NCBI RefSeq assembly: GCF_007830445.1
Contig: NZ_VLKR01000007.1
Span: 62,001-126,000, forward strand
Direction: 5' to 3'
DNA length: 64,000 nucleotides
Origin: Sphingobacterium siyangense
GTDB lineage: Bacteria > Bacteroidota > Bacteroidia > Sphingobacteriales > Sphingobacteriaceae
Below are positions 1 to 8,539 of the stretch, piece by piece. Within the stretch, counting starts at the first letter, position 1; each line of letters opens with the position of its first letter. The notes below the pieces were generated by a model. That model had not been told where the DNA came from. It saw only the letters and a list, made by a program, of their open reading frames with translations, and ran no database searches. The translations under genes and the position numbers were made by a program.

Positions 1-863
1 TTGAGTTTTTCAACCAGGGTATTAGCCAAATAACGTAGATCGGCACTTCCGGTAGTCATTTGACGTAAAATTGGGTTCTGGTTTTCAGCCTGAGCATCGT
101 TGTAGGTCGGTACTGCGGCATTATCACTGTTGCTGGAGAATAGACCTATAGCAGAAGTCATGGCTTCAGTAACCGTTTTCTGGGCCAAAGAAGGATTGGC
201 GTACCGCATGCGCATGCCGAGCTTTAATTTGAGCGAATTGCCAAATTTTTTCCATTTATCAATACTGCCTTTGTAAAAGAAATCTGAAGATCCGTAAGAC
301 AGGTCGCCGCTTGTAAGCTTTGCCATAGCTGCATCGACCTTTTGAACCAGTGCCGGATAGATCTCTTCTTGTTTGTCAAATTTTGGGGTACGATTAATTT
401 CCTTATTGGATTTTGTGATCTCGGAGTAGGGGATGTCACCAAACAAATCTGTAAGGCGCTGATAGAGGTATGCTTCATAAAGCTCGGCAATAGCCAGTTT
501 ACTTCTTCCTTCTGCATTGTCTTCCTTGCCGCTTAATTCCTGTTTGATCTGAACGATATTGCGGAGCAAGGTGTAGTGCTGCGACCAAATAAGATTTTCG
601 GGTCCTTCAAAATATCGAGAAACAGGCACTACCGGTCCCCCGGCCCAATGTTGGATCCAAGAGCCGAACTTGTTGTTGGGTAGTTCCCCAGATTCCTGAA
701 AAGTGCCATCACGTAGAATGCGGGCTATGAGTAAGGAAGGGTCTACAGTGGTGACCGATGTCGGCGGCGTATTGATCCGTTCGAAATCTTTGGTACATGA
801 ACCTAATCCTGCCACAGAAATAAGTCCGACGATGAATGTATTTTTAAATAGTTTCTTTTTCAT
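1..863 (-). CDS. SusD/RagB-type lipoprotein, partial (C-terminus beyond the left edge)
   Basis: Outer-membrane glycan- or nutrient-binding lipoprotein that caps the SusC-type channel encoded just upstream. The reading frame starts at the ATG on the minus strand at 863 and stays open to base 1, so the 3' part is missing. The N-terminus is a lipoprotein signal with lipobox GLGSC (Cys23) followed by TKDFERINTPP, typical of the family. Helical TPR-like sequence follows, including AIAELYEAYLYQRLTDLFGDIPYSE, the usual SusD core where 'LTD(L/Y)FGD(I/V)PY' is characteristic. The style resembles the SusD-like_2/RagB subgroup. The gene begins 10 nt after the SusC stop, so the two are co-transcribed. 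Family assignment is firm; the substrate cannot be read from the sequence. Confidence 0.93.
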   Translation of the reverse strand, partial: MKKKLFKNTFIVGLISVAGLGSCTKDFERINTPPTSVTTVDPSLLIARILRDGTFQESGELPNNKFGSWIQHWAGGPVVPVSRYFEGPENLIWSQHYTLLRNIVQIKQELSGKEDNAEGRSKLAIAELYEAYLYQRLTDLFGDIPYSEITKSNKEINRTPKFDKQEEIYPALVQKVDAAMAKLTSGDLSYGSSDFFYKGSIDKWKKFGNSLKLKLGMRMRYANPSLAQKTVTEAMTSAIGLFSSNSDNAAVPTYNDAQAENQNPILRQMTTGSADLRYLANTLVEKL

Positions 864-873
864 GATAAAGGGT

Positions 874-3800
874 TTACAGACCAACAGTGAGATTAATACC
901 GAATGTGCGCATCATTGGAAGTGAAGTTGATTCAATACCAATCGAGCTATTGTTTACATTGAAAGCAGAAGCTTCTGGTGAAAATCCATCAGTTTTCCGT
1001 TGAAAATAAAATAGATTCCGCCCATAGACGCCCAATTTTAGGGAGTTAACAAGTTTATGTGGCATCAGCTTTTTAGGGAAAGAATAGGAGAGACTGATTT
1101 CGCGCATGGCAATATAACTCATATCATTGATCATTTCTTCGGATACCATGACTTCTTTGTCACTCGCAACAATGTTCCAGTAATCTTGTGCGGCAACCTG
1201 CTTGCTGTTTTTTGTTCCTGTACTTGTCCAGTTCCCTGATCCATCTTTTTGTCCGACCATCCCTTCGGCAACGTAGGTGCCATCACGGCCTTCCAAGGTC
1301 TTTTTAGAAGTACCATAAATGATCTGCTCACGATTGGATTGGGAGAAGATCACGCCGCCCTGACGGATATCGACAAGTGCGTAGAGGTTGAAACCTTTAT
1401 ATTTAAAGGTATTGGCAAAACCACCCAGCCAGTCGGGTTGCGCATTTCCAAGATCGGTTTCTACACGTCCGGCTGTGCGCAAAGGGAGTCCAGTGGTAGG
1501 GTCGATCAACTTATTTCCCTGATCATCTTTGATCCATGCAAACTGTGTCCCAATTAGCTGGCCAAATGGTTTTCCGACCTCCGCAACCACATTTATCCCG
1601 CGGTCTGTAGCGAGTAAAAAGCTTTCTACACCGGGATAGAGTGATTCAACTTTATTTCTGTTGCGGTTGTAATTGAAGGTTGTATTCCATTCAAAACCCG
1701 ATTCGCTTTTGATTGGTGTTGCTCCCAATACAAATTCAATACCTCTGTTGCTAATTTCTCCAGCGTTGATCCTGTTCTTTACATAGAGACTGGAAGGGGC
1801 GATTGGTACGTCCAAAATCTGATTCTTTGTCTTGGCTTGATAGTAGGTAAAGGAGAACGAAAGTCTGTTTTTTAGAAATCTCAGGTCTGCCCCAGCTTCG
1901 ATCGACGTGGTCAATTCGTTTTTCAAATTCGGATCAGGAATAATTTCTGTATAAGAAGCCATCGGTACACCACCATGGGTATACTGGTTGAGACTATAAG
2001 CTCCTGTCAGTTGATATGGGTTTCCTGAACTACCGGCCTGGGCCCATGAAGCTCTGATTTTGGCGAAAGACAGTGCATCAGATTGCCATTTGAAGGCATC
2101 CGATAAGACTAAGCTGGAACTTACACTCGGGTAGAAAAACGAATTGTTTTCCTTTGACAGGGTAGAAGACCAGTCGTTACGGGCAGAGAAATCAACAAAC
2201 CAATAGTCTTTGTAACTGAACTGGCCCGATAGATAAGCCGAATTAATCTTGGACTCGATCAGGTCAAATATGTAACTATTTGTCGTGGTGTTATTGATTA
2301 CAAAGAGATTCGGAACAATAAATTGATTGCCTGAATTTCCTGTCATACGCAAATACCGGCTTTGATGGCTGGCCCCTAAGTTGGCACTGAGTTTAATGTC
2401 ATCGGTCAATTTGAAGTTGGAGCTAGCGAGGACGTCAAAATTGTCTTCGCGGGCTCTGATGACCTCTTCGCGAATATCACCCTTTCGGTTCAAGCTTTGG
2501 TAGGTGTTTATAGGACGGTAGCGAAACCGTTGATCGGTATAGAAGTCCGTACCCCCGGTCGCTGTGACCTTAAGCCAAGGAGCAAAGTCGTAGCTCAGAC
2601 GGAGTAACCCTATGATGCGGTCCCGACGATCTTCATTGTGGTTTTCATGAATGGTCCAAAAGGGGTTGGCTGTGGAACTATTGGTGGCATAGGTTTTCTC
2701 CAATCCTTCCGTCAATCCCGAAAATCCGAGCTGTCTGCTGATCTCCTGTGCGGTCCATTTATACTGTGCCATGATGTCGTTGCCCAAGCTTCGCGGCTGG
2801 CTGATAAATAGGTAGGCAGGATTGTCTGCCGCATCGGCCAGTGTTGGCCGGTTTTGCCCCTTTTGTGCAATATAGTTCGCCTTGATGTCAATGTGAAATT
2901 TATCGGTTATTTTGGCTTGTGTGCGCAGACCGAAATTGTTTCTCTTCAGCGTATTGGTTGGGATATAACCCTTTACATCTGTATTGGCAAATGAAAAACG
3001 GTAGTTTACTTTGTCGGTTCCGCCATCGATACTAAGGTTGTTGACAAACTGTTTCTCCGTTTGAAAAAACGACGAGTAGGTATCTGGTTTCGGTGTTAAC
3101 TGTAAGATGTTGCCATAAGCATCTTCATAAGTCTGGCCTTCCATTTTTGCACCCCAGCTTGCTCGTGTCGTACGGTCACGTCCGGCGCTCATTTTAGGCA
3201 TACCACTGTAACCATTTTTCAGCGCTTCACTCATAGAAACAATGGTGCCGTCATCTTTTCTGAAATGTGTAAATGTTCCGTTCAATCCTTGTCCATAGGC
3301 ATTTTGAAAATCCGGTAAGACCAGCCCATTGCCCAATGAAAAATCTGTACCATAGCTAAAACGGGTCTTACCAGCTTTACCAGATTTAGTTGTGATCAAG
3401 ATAACTCCGTTACTTCCTCTTTGTCCATAAAGTGCGGCCGCATTCGGGCCTTTTAATACCGACATCGTTTCGATGTCTTCGGGATTGATGTTTCCGATTC
3501 CGTCGCCATAATCTGTTCCCCCAGATTGGTTTGGAGATGAAATGTTTTGATTATCAATCGGTACTCCATCAACAACATAGAGCGGCTGGCTATTACCGAT
3601 AAGTGAGTTGTTACCACGTATCACGACCTTGGATGAACCTCCGGCACCGGATGCGGCGCGGCTTACCTGCACGCCGGCAACTTTACCCGATAAGGCATTC
3701 GCCACATTGGTTTCCTTACCCTGCGTCAGCTCGTCGCCTTTGAGTTCAGCGACCGTATAACCGAGCGCTTTTTTTTCGCGTTTGATACCAAGCGCTGTAA

Positions 3801-4230
3801 CGACAACCTCCTGTAGGTTTTGCGCACTCGATTCCAAACTGATATTGATCGCTAGCTTGTCCCTGTCTGTAATGGTGTAATCCAACAGTTCTCTGCTTTT
3901 AAAACCGATAGACGATACGCTGATCTGGTAGCCCTGTCCAGCAGGAATCTGGTCGAGTGAAAAAGTTCCGTCAGGCCTGCTGGTTGTTGTTTTTTTCATT
4001 CCCCTCGTCGCATTACGTATGGTAACCGTCGCCGAGGGGATGGGCTTTCCTGTTTCATCTTTGATTACTCCGTTAATGGTCGCATTTTGTTGGGCATTAG
4101 CGAGAAGATAGCTTGTTGACAAAAGCCCCATGAGGCCAAGACGCACTGCCCAGTTTACGTCGGCTCGAATGTTGGATCTCAACAATAGCATAGTCAGGAT
4201 ACTATGCTTGGAAGGTAAATAATTGTGCAT
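874..4230 (-). CDS. SusC/RagA-family TonB-linked outer-membrane transporter
   Basis: TonB-dependent channel paired with the downstream SusD. A signal-like hydrophobic N-terminus (LGLMGLLSTSYLLANAQ) is followed by a carboxypeptidase-regulatory-like beta-sandwich (NGVIKDETGKPIPSATVTIRN), the TonB box/plug region (LQEVVVTALGIKREKKALGYTV) and the plug motifs NPEDIETMSVLKGPNAAALYGQRGSNGVI, then a long beta-barrel ending in an aromatic/hydrophobic strand (TFGINLTVGL). No N-terminal STN (secretin/TonB short N-terminal) domain is visible, although the gene sits behind a FecR gene. I chose the Met at 4230 (1118 aa); a longer start at 4272 would overlap the end of the FecR gene by 17 bp, and a start at 4191 is also possible. 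The order sigma-FecR-SusC-SusD indicates cell-surface signalling control. Confidence 0.93.
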   Translation of the reverse strand: MHNYLPSKHSILTMLLLRSNIRADVNWAVRLGLMGLLSTSYLLANAQQNATINGVIKDETGKPIPSATVTIRNATRGMKKTTTSRPDGTFSLDQIPAGQGYQISVSSIGFKSRELLDYTITDRDKLAINISLESSAQNLQEVVVTALGIKREKKALGYTVAELKGDELTQGKETNVANALSGKVAGVQVSRAASGAGGSSKVVIRGNNSLIGNSQPLYVVDGVPIDNQNISSPNQSGGTDYGDGIGNINPEDIETMSVLKGPNAAALYGQRGSNGVILITTKSGKAGKTRFSYGTDFSLGNGLVLPDFQNAYGQGLNGTFTHFRKDDGTIVSMSEALKNGYSGMPKMSAGRDRTTRASWGAKMEGQTYEDAYGNILQLTPKPDTYSSFFQTEKQFVNNLSIDGGTDKVNYRFSFANTDVKGYIPTNTLKRNNFGLRTQAKITDKFHIDIKANYIAQKGQNRPTLADAADNPAYLFISQPRSLGNDIMAQYKWTAQEISRQLGFSGLTEGLEKTYATNSSTANPFWTIHENHNEDRRDRIIGLLRLSYDFAPWLKVTATGGTDFYTDQRFRYRPINTYQSLNRKGDIREEVIRAREDNFDVLASSNFKLTDDIKLSANLGASHQSRYLRMTGNSGNQFIVPNLFVINNTTTNSYIFDLIESKINSAYLSGQFSYKDYWFVDFSARNDWSSTLSKENNSFFYPSVSSSLVLSDAFKWQSDALSFAKIRASWAQAGSSGNPYQLTGAYSLNQYTHGGVPMASYTEIIPDPNLKNELTTSIEAGADLRFLKNRLSFSFTYYQAKTKNQILDVPIAPSSLYVKNRINAGEISNRGIEFVLGATPIKSESGFEWNTTFNYNRNRNKVESLYPGVESFLLATDRGINVVAEVGKPFGQLIGTQFAWIKDDQGNKLIDPTTGLPLRTAGRVETDLGNAQPDWLGGFANTFKYKGFNLYALVDIRQGGVIFSQSNREQIIYGTSKKTLEGRDGTYVAEGMVGQKDGSGNWTSTGTKNSKQVAAQDYWNIVASDKEVMVSEEMINDMSYIAMREISLSYSFPKKLMPHKLVNSLKLGVYGRNLFYFQRKTDGFSPEASAFNVNNSSIGIESTSLPMMRTFGINLTVGL

Positions 4231-4255
4231 AATTTGTGGGTTATGTGAGTGAATG

Positions 4256-5281
4256 TTATTCGGTTTGTACATGAATGGTTATTTTATGGAGTGCTTGGAT
4301 ATCAGCTAACATGTTGACGTATGCAGATGCTGTATTTTTATACGTTCCACTATAATATTTATTTTGTATATCTTTAGGTTCAACGCTTAGTTTAAGGCCA
4401 TAATTATGACTGATGATGTGAAGTACATCTTGCAATGGGAGGTTTTTAAAGATCAGTTGTCCGCTAGTTTTTAAGTAAGATCCCCTTTTGCTGGATTGAG
4501 AAGTATTGACTCGGGTTTCGGCAATGATCTGTTGTAGCTTGCTATCAATGCTGATTTCTTCGTTGGGTTGAAACTGTAGATTTAAGGCCTGTTTATTTTC
4601 AGAATGCTGATTGCTTTTGACTTCAATACGGCCTTCATAGAGTTTTATTTTCGTAATCGCGCTACCACCTTCTTCCACACTGAAAACAGTGCCAAGTGCG
4701 GTTGTTGTCAAATCGGCCGTATGAACGCGAAAAGGCTTTGTCTTATCCTTTGCTACCGTAAATTTGGCTTTACCTTTTAATTGGATTTCCCGCGCTCTAA
4801 TAGTTGTGAAATCTGAACTGAATTTTACTTCAGAATTGGGGTATAGGTCGATAGTAGAACCGTCTGGAACTGCAATTTGTTGAATGGTATTACCTGAATT
4901 GATATAATATAAATTACTTGGTTGCTCTTGTGGTGTGGGCTGGACTTTCTTTGCGCTACGATATGCGGTGTTATATTTAGAAGAATCGATCTGGTTTAAT
5001 CCCAGCCAAGCTCCGATTCCAATGAAGAAGATAATAGCCGCATATTTTAACCAGTTGAAACGATCCTTATTTTTTTGCCCTATTTGTTTGAAAATATGCC
5101 CTTTTATTTCCTTTTGGTTTTTAAAATCCGAATCCATCTCATATGCTTGCCATTCCGTTTCCGGCATAAAATCCTCCCAATAAAACTCGTTATTGGCCAG
5201 CGCATTTTCTACTGCGGCAATTTCTTCCGCACTGGCCTTACCGCTTAGGTATTTGTCGATGAGTGTTTTTGTAATCTTCAT
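4256..5281 (-). CDS. FecR-family anti-sigma factor
   Basis: Inner-membrane anti-sigma factor expected to hold the ECF sigma factor encoded upstream and release it when the partner transporter is occupied. It has 341 residues: a cytoplasmic N-terminus rich in acidic/aromatic residues (LIDKYLSGKASAEEIAAVENAL), one transmembrane helix near residues 78-97 (WLKYAAIIFFIGIGAWLGL), a FecR domain near 135-235 (VPDGSTIDLYPNSEVKFSSDF, then TTALGTVFSVE) and a C-terminal DUF4974-type domain near 270-340 (LIFKNLPLQDVLHIISHNYGLKLSV). It lies 42 bp after the sigma gene and touches or overlaps the SusC start, as usual for Bacteroidota sigma/FecR/SusCD units. Confidence 0.95.
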   Translation of the reverse strand: MKITKTLIDKYLSGKASAEEIAAVENALANNEFYWEDFMPETEWQAYEMDSDFKNQKEIKGHIFKQIGQKNKDRFNWLKYAAIIFFIGIGAWLGLNQIDSSKYNTAYRSAKKVQPTPQEQPSNLYYINSGNTIQQIAVPDGSTIDLYPNSEVKFSSDFTTIRAREIQLKGKAKFTVAKDKTKPFRVHTADLTTTALGTVFSVEEGGSAITKIKLYEGRIEVKSNQHSENKQALNLQFQPNEEISIDSKLQQIIAETRVNTSQSSKRGSYLKTSGQLIFKNLPLQDVLHIISHNYGLKLSVEPKDIQNKYYSGTYKNTASAYVNMLADIQALHKITIHVQTE

Positions 5282-5323
5282 GTATAAAGATTACGATTGA
5301 AAATGAGGTACCCCCCAAAGAAA

Positions 5324-5854
5324 TTAAAAAATAATTTGCATCAGCATACCGAACAGTAAAGCCTTTCGAATGGTTTTTAGTGCTAGTGTCAATTGGTTTT
5401 CCACAGTTTTCGTTGATATGGCCAGCTTGTCCGCAATTTCCTTATGCGAAAGATTAGAAAATCGGCTTAGCATAAAAATCTCCTTGCGTTTCTCCGGTAG
5501 TTTATTGACAATTTCATGGAGTGTGGAGGTAAGTTGTTTGGCATAAAAATCATCCTGAGGGCTATGGCGTAAGACAAATGTCTGATCGTGATCCAAAAGT
5601 TTCTTACGGTTATACTCTGCCTTGACCAGATCGATCACCACTGTTCGGGTGATACAGAAAATCTGGGATTCTATGGTGGCATCGATATTTTTGTCACTCA
5701 TATTTTTCCAGAGTTTGATAAATACACGCTGTACGGTTTCTTCGGCTAGATAAGAAGATTTGGTTTTATGGATTGCATATTGGTATACTTTGGAACTCCA
5801 TAGGTCAAAATATTCCTCGAATCTTCGAACGATAAGCGCATAATTGATTTCCAT
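5324..5854 (-). CDS. ECF-type RNA polymerase sigma factor
   Basis: Sigma-70 family extracytoplasmic-function factor of 176 residues, typical of the Bacteroidota FecR-linked group. Region 2 is seen in the first 80 residues (FEEYFDLWSSKVYQYAIHKT, then AEETVQRVFIKLW), and region 4 near residues 118-166 contains the helix-turn-helix (LPEKRKEIFMLSRFSNLSHK, IADKLAISTKTVENQL). It is the first gene of the minus-strand unit with FecR, SusC and SusD, so it probably autoregulates that operon. No clear promoter motif was found in the 79 bp before the start. Confidence 0.94.
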   Translation of the reverse strand: MEINYALIVRRFEEYFDLWSSKVYQYAIHKTKSSYLAEETVQRVFIKLWKNMSDKNIDATIESQIFCITRTVVIDLVKAEYNRKKLLDHDQTFVLRHSPQDDFYAKQLTSTLHEIVNKLPEKRKEIFMLSRFSNLSHKEIADKLAISTKTVENQLTLALKTIRKALLFGMLMQIIF

Positions 5855-5933
5855 AGTGTAGGCTTGGAATAAATGAATTTAGCGATAATGCGCTTTTGCT
5901 CCAAGTTTTTTTAAAAATATTTTGTCTCCTTTC

Positions 5934-6299
5934 TTAGTGGATGAGATTTGTTTTCTGAATGATCTTCGATGTATGGTTATAGACTCTCAATTGGATATTA
6001 GTTCCTTGATCGGATTGATTTAGGAATACGATGTTCCCTTTCTGGTTGACATTCAGTGTGAATGTTTTGTCCTTCTCCATCTCAATCTCCTCTGATTCAT
6101 TCAAAATTTTTAGCCGACCGGTCGAGCTTTTTTTAGTCTCAATGGAAAATGGACTGGCATCTTCGGTTGAGATGGCTAAGGAACTATGTGCGGGGATTGA
6201 TGTATTGATATACAAAGAACCTTTTTCTTTTTTTCCTATCCGCTGAACGGTGCAAGACTGGAGGGCAATAAAAAATAGAAAGACGGAAAATAATTTCAT
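5934..6299 (-). CDS. small lipoprotein, function unknown
   Basis: A 121-residue protein if started at the Met at 6299, which puts a clean lipoprotein signal at the N-terminus (MKLFSVFLFFIALQSC, lipid-attachment Cys16). A longer start at 6335 adds 12 mostly charged residues and is less likely. The mature part is rich in Ser, Thr and Lys with alternating hydrophobic residues (TFTLNVNQKGNIVFLNQ), suggesting a small beta-structured domain. It lies upstream of the sigma gene on the same strand with a 79-bp gap, so co-transcription is possible but not shown. I do not recognise the family. Confidence 0.7.
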   Translation of the reverse strand: MKLFSVFLFFIALQSCTVQRIGKKEKGSLYINTSIPAHSSLAISTEDASPFSIETKKSSTGRLKILNESEEIEMEKDKTFTLNVNQKGNIVFLNQSDQGTNIQLRVYNHTSKIIQKTNLIH

Positions 6300-6626
6300 A
6301 AATAAGGCTGTTTTTTTTATATGGGATCTAATCATGCATTATACCGGAGGTTTTTCCCACTAGATTGGGGTTAGATTACTCCAATGTGGAGGGAAAAACC
6401 AGTTATGGTGTTAAAAATACAAAAAATCATAATGACTTATTAATAGAAATGGGGTATTTAACGGATATCTGCATACGATCGTTGTGTATTTATTCACTAG
6501 TTCGGTATTTATACCCCTTCTTAAGTGTTTGATACGGGTGTTTCTAAGGTTGCATTTGCACTGGCATAAAGTTTGAATTTTACCCAGCTGTAATAAAATA
6601 TAATATTCACATTAACACATCAACGT

Positions 6627-7022
6627 ATGAAAAAATTAATTCAAACACTGGGACTCGGTATGCTTATTTTAACGGTATTGGTAGGCTTTACATCATGTAG
6701 CAAAGACGATGATCCGGCCGACAACGATCTTTTTGTTGGTAAATATGAAGGCACTATCTCGTATGATGAGATGAATAACAATGACAATGATGTTGCCGCT
6801 GCAGAAGGAACAGTTACCGTAACAAAAGTTGGCGATACCTATAATTTCGCTTTTGGAAATGGCATTCCAAATCTCAACGGCGTAGATTTTGAAAAAAAGG
6901 ATAACGTCTTGGTCAACATTGGTTCGGCAGGTACAGGAGTTATCCGTATTGATGCCGGTAAATTGACAATTGGTTATACAAAAGACAGCAAGGTATGGAC
7001 GGCCAATTGTAACCGGAAATAA
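6627..7022 (+). CDS. small lipoprotein, function unknown
   Basis: A 131-residue lipoprotein. The N-terminus is a signal peptide with lipobox GFTSC (Cys24) followed by SKDDDPADND, the acidic stretch after Cys that marks surface-exported lipoproteins in Bacteroidota. The mature part (LFVGKYEGTISYDEM, then EGTVTVTKVGDTYNFAFGNGIPNLNGV) looks like a small antiparallel beta domain of the calycin-like type often seen in Bacteroidota lipoproteins. It stands alone: the gene upstream is divergent, and the CsbD-like gene begins 128 bp downstream. No function can be assigned. Confidence 0.75.
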   Translation: MKKLIQTLGLGMLILTVLVGFTSCSKDDDPADNDLFVGKYEGTISYDEMNNNDNDVAAAEGTVTVTKVGDTYNFAFGNGIPNLNGVDFEKKDNVLVNIGSAGTGVIRIDAGKLTIGYTKDSKVWTANCNRK

Positions 7023-7150
7023 TACTAGGAAGAATAGAAAGCGCCTGTTTACTAGGTGAATGTTGTGAAATTAACATTTTATAACATTATTTTTTAAACG
7101 ATTAGCTGTATGAAACTGTTCTATTGATAAATAACGAAAGGAAAATAATT

Positions 7151-7336
7151 ATGAGCGAATTAACATGGAAAGGCCGTTGGAACGAAATCAAAGGTAAGGT
7201 AAAACAACAATATGCAGATCTTACTGATGATGATCTATTATATGCCGAGGGCAAAGAAGACGAATTGGTAGGTAAGCTTCAAAAGAAGACCGGTAAAACA
7301 CAAGATGAGGTAAATAAGTGGTTAAATGATTTGTAG
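7151..7336 (+). CDS. CsbD-family stress-response protein
   Basis: A 61-residue soluble protein that fits the CsbD-like family: WKGRWNEIKGKVKQQYADLTDDDL, then YAEGKEDELVGKLQKKTGKTQDEV. CsbD proteins are small, helical and induced by general stress; the molecular role is not established. I used the ATG at 7151, which is preceded by an AAAGGAAAA stretch, rather than an upstream TTG. The gene ends 17 bp before a strong terminator and appears monocistronic. Confidence 0.92.
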   Translation: MSELTWKGRWNEIKGKVKQQYADLTDDDLLYAEGKEDELVGKLQKKTGKTQDEVNKWLNDL

Positions 7337-7353
7337 ATTTAATATTGTGTGAT

Positions 7354-7389
7354 AAAAAAGCGGATAACAGCATTGTTATCCGCTTTTTT
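7354..7389. terminator. bidirectional rho-independent terminator
   Basis: A perfect 16-bp inverted repeat (AAAAAAGCGGATAACA, loop GCAT, TGTTATCCGCTTTTTT). The A-run on one side and the T-run on the other allow it to end both the CsbD-like transcript and the facing minus-strand barrel gene. Confidence 0.9.
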
Positions 7390-7492
7390 GATTTAAGAAC
7401 CTATCAACCGATGATGCTTTTAAGTATTTTGAATTCTTATTACGTTGGACAGATTATTTTGATTCCAAGTACACGATGGAGCAATTGCTTTT

Positions 7493-8056
7493 TTATTTTT
7501 TGTTAAAATTGAAACGGCGTGCAATGCTGAATCCCCAACGGAATTGTCCCTTACGCCAGGAGCTATTTGTTTCGCTAATAAACTGAGATTCTTGTATTGC
7601 GGTTGCATTGGTAAAATTGAGATGGAAGATATGTCCTCCGGTAACCATTTCCAAACCGACACCTAATGCATTATAATAACGCTGTCCGCTTACATCTTCA
7701 CGGTATTTTTTGTTCGACGACTTTCGGAAGGGTAATGTATAGTCTGCTACTAATGCGATCCTATTGCTGACCTTGGCCCGCTCGCCAATACCAAGAGCAA
7801 ATACAGTATTCTGATCGTTATAAGCTGTATAGCTCCAGTGAAGATAGGTTGGTGCCACAACGAGCGATAGATTTGAGCTAAATTTACGGGCAATGATGAG
7901 CTGCGTCATATAACTCAATCGATCATTGAAGTCTTCAAAGCTTGCTGCCGAAGACTTATCGGAGCTGGCAGGAAATGTGGACCTGGAATCTAAAGGCGTC
8001 GCGTTTACCTTGGGAATGAGTTTGTAATTCCGATATATTCCCTCGAAGATGACCAG
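7493..8056 (-). pseudogene. 5'-truncated DUF5777-type outer-membrane barrel protein
   Basis: The minus-strand frame encodes the C-terminal part of a DUF5777-like beta-barrel: FEDFNDRLSYMTQLIIARKF, SLVVAPTYLHW, FALGIGERAKVSNRIALVADYTLPF, then YNALGVGLEMVTGGHIFHLNFTNA and WRKGQFRWGFSIARRFNF. In intact relatives a further N-terminal half of roughly 100 residues precedes this. Here the frame is closed by a TAA at 8057-8059 (minus strand) immediately before VIFEGIYRNYKL, and no start codon or signal peptide is available upstream; an internal Met at 7918 would give only 141 residues. I read it as a gene remnant that lost its 5' end. The sequence beyond 8060 shows no continuation in other frames. 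Confidence 0.7.
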
Positions 8057-8122
8057 TTAAACCTATGTCTCGCGAGCTTGTACCGTGTTACTAGCCTGTT
8101 TGTCCCCCCGAAAAAATTTGAG

Positions 8123-8143
8123 GCCTGATCTTTCTGATCAGGC
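8123..8143. other. perfect hairpin in the non-coding gap 8057-8539
   Basis: GCCTGATC, a 5-nt loop TTTCT, then GATCAGGC. A T-rich stretch follows about 12 nt later, so it is a possible weak terminator or a remnant. The rest of this 483-bp gap holds the paired palindromes and the leader of the NTF2-like gene at 8540; I see no other gene in it. Confidence 0.45.
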
Positions 8144-8228
8144 AAACAAGTACGTTTCTTTTTTATTGTATATCGTCATTCACTTCAAAATGTATAGAAA
8201 ATTAAACTTCTATTTCATTTTAATGTGC

Positions 8229-8274
8229 TGTACGTATGTGAACAATTCGGATAAGAACTGTTCGCATGCGTACA
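8229..8274. promoter_or_regulatory. paired palindromic operator, copy 1
   Basis: Two 16-bp imperfect palindromes, TGTACGTATGTGAACA (8229-8244) and TGTTCGCATGCGTACA (8259-8274), lie exactly 30 bp apart and are also mirror images of each other. The same pair with the same spacing precedes the two paralogous genes at 36940 and 38996. This conservation in non-coding DNA suggests binding sites for a dimeric activator or repressor. The regulator is not identified in the window. Confidence 0.65.
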
Positions 8275-8346
8275 TTTCGTTTTTTGAAGAAAATCTTAGA
8301 TCGTCCATAATGGGCTTTAAAAGGCATAAATGAACCTTGGGGCCAA

Positions 8347-8364
8347 CTGGTATGGTCTTTGGCA
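8347..8364 (+). promoter_or_regulatory. candidate sigma-54-like promoter element, copy 1
   Basis: CTGGTATGGTCTTTGGCA has GG, ten bases, then G. This matches the -25/-24 GG and -13 G of sigma-54 promoters, but -12 is G rather than C. It lies 75 bp downstream of the paired palindromes and 191 bp before the start codon. The element is conserved at all three paralogous loci. The assignment is inference. Confidence 0.4.
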
Positions 8365-8539
8365 CGGAGCTATTAAAATTGATCGTATGTTCTTTATGCA
8401 TTTTGAAGTTTACTTTTTCATTTCAGTCATTCAGCGACTTCTGCTGGTTATTGATCTAAAATCCGTGGGCGACAAGCATTTGGAGCGATAATTTTGAGTC
8501 AAGAGATAAGCAAGGTAAAAAAGCACAAAAAAAGATAGT

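Noticed and set aside
6440..6520. Possible regulator sites with GGGGTATTT/TATACCCC in the gap upstream of the lipoprotein gene
   Set aside because: Short GC-run matches only; no spacing or repeat pattern shared with another promoter beyond a single TTATACCCC at 9171.
8085..8333. Plus-strand frame of 82 codons in the gap before the NTF2-like copy 1 gene
   Set aside because: It runs through the hairpin and the palindrome pair, has no recognisable domain, and no counterpart exists at the other two copies.
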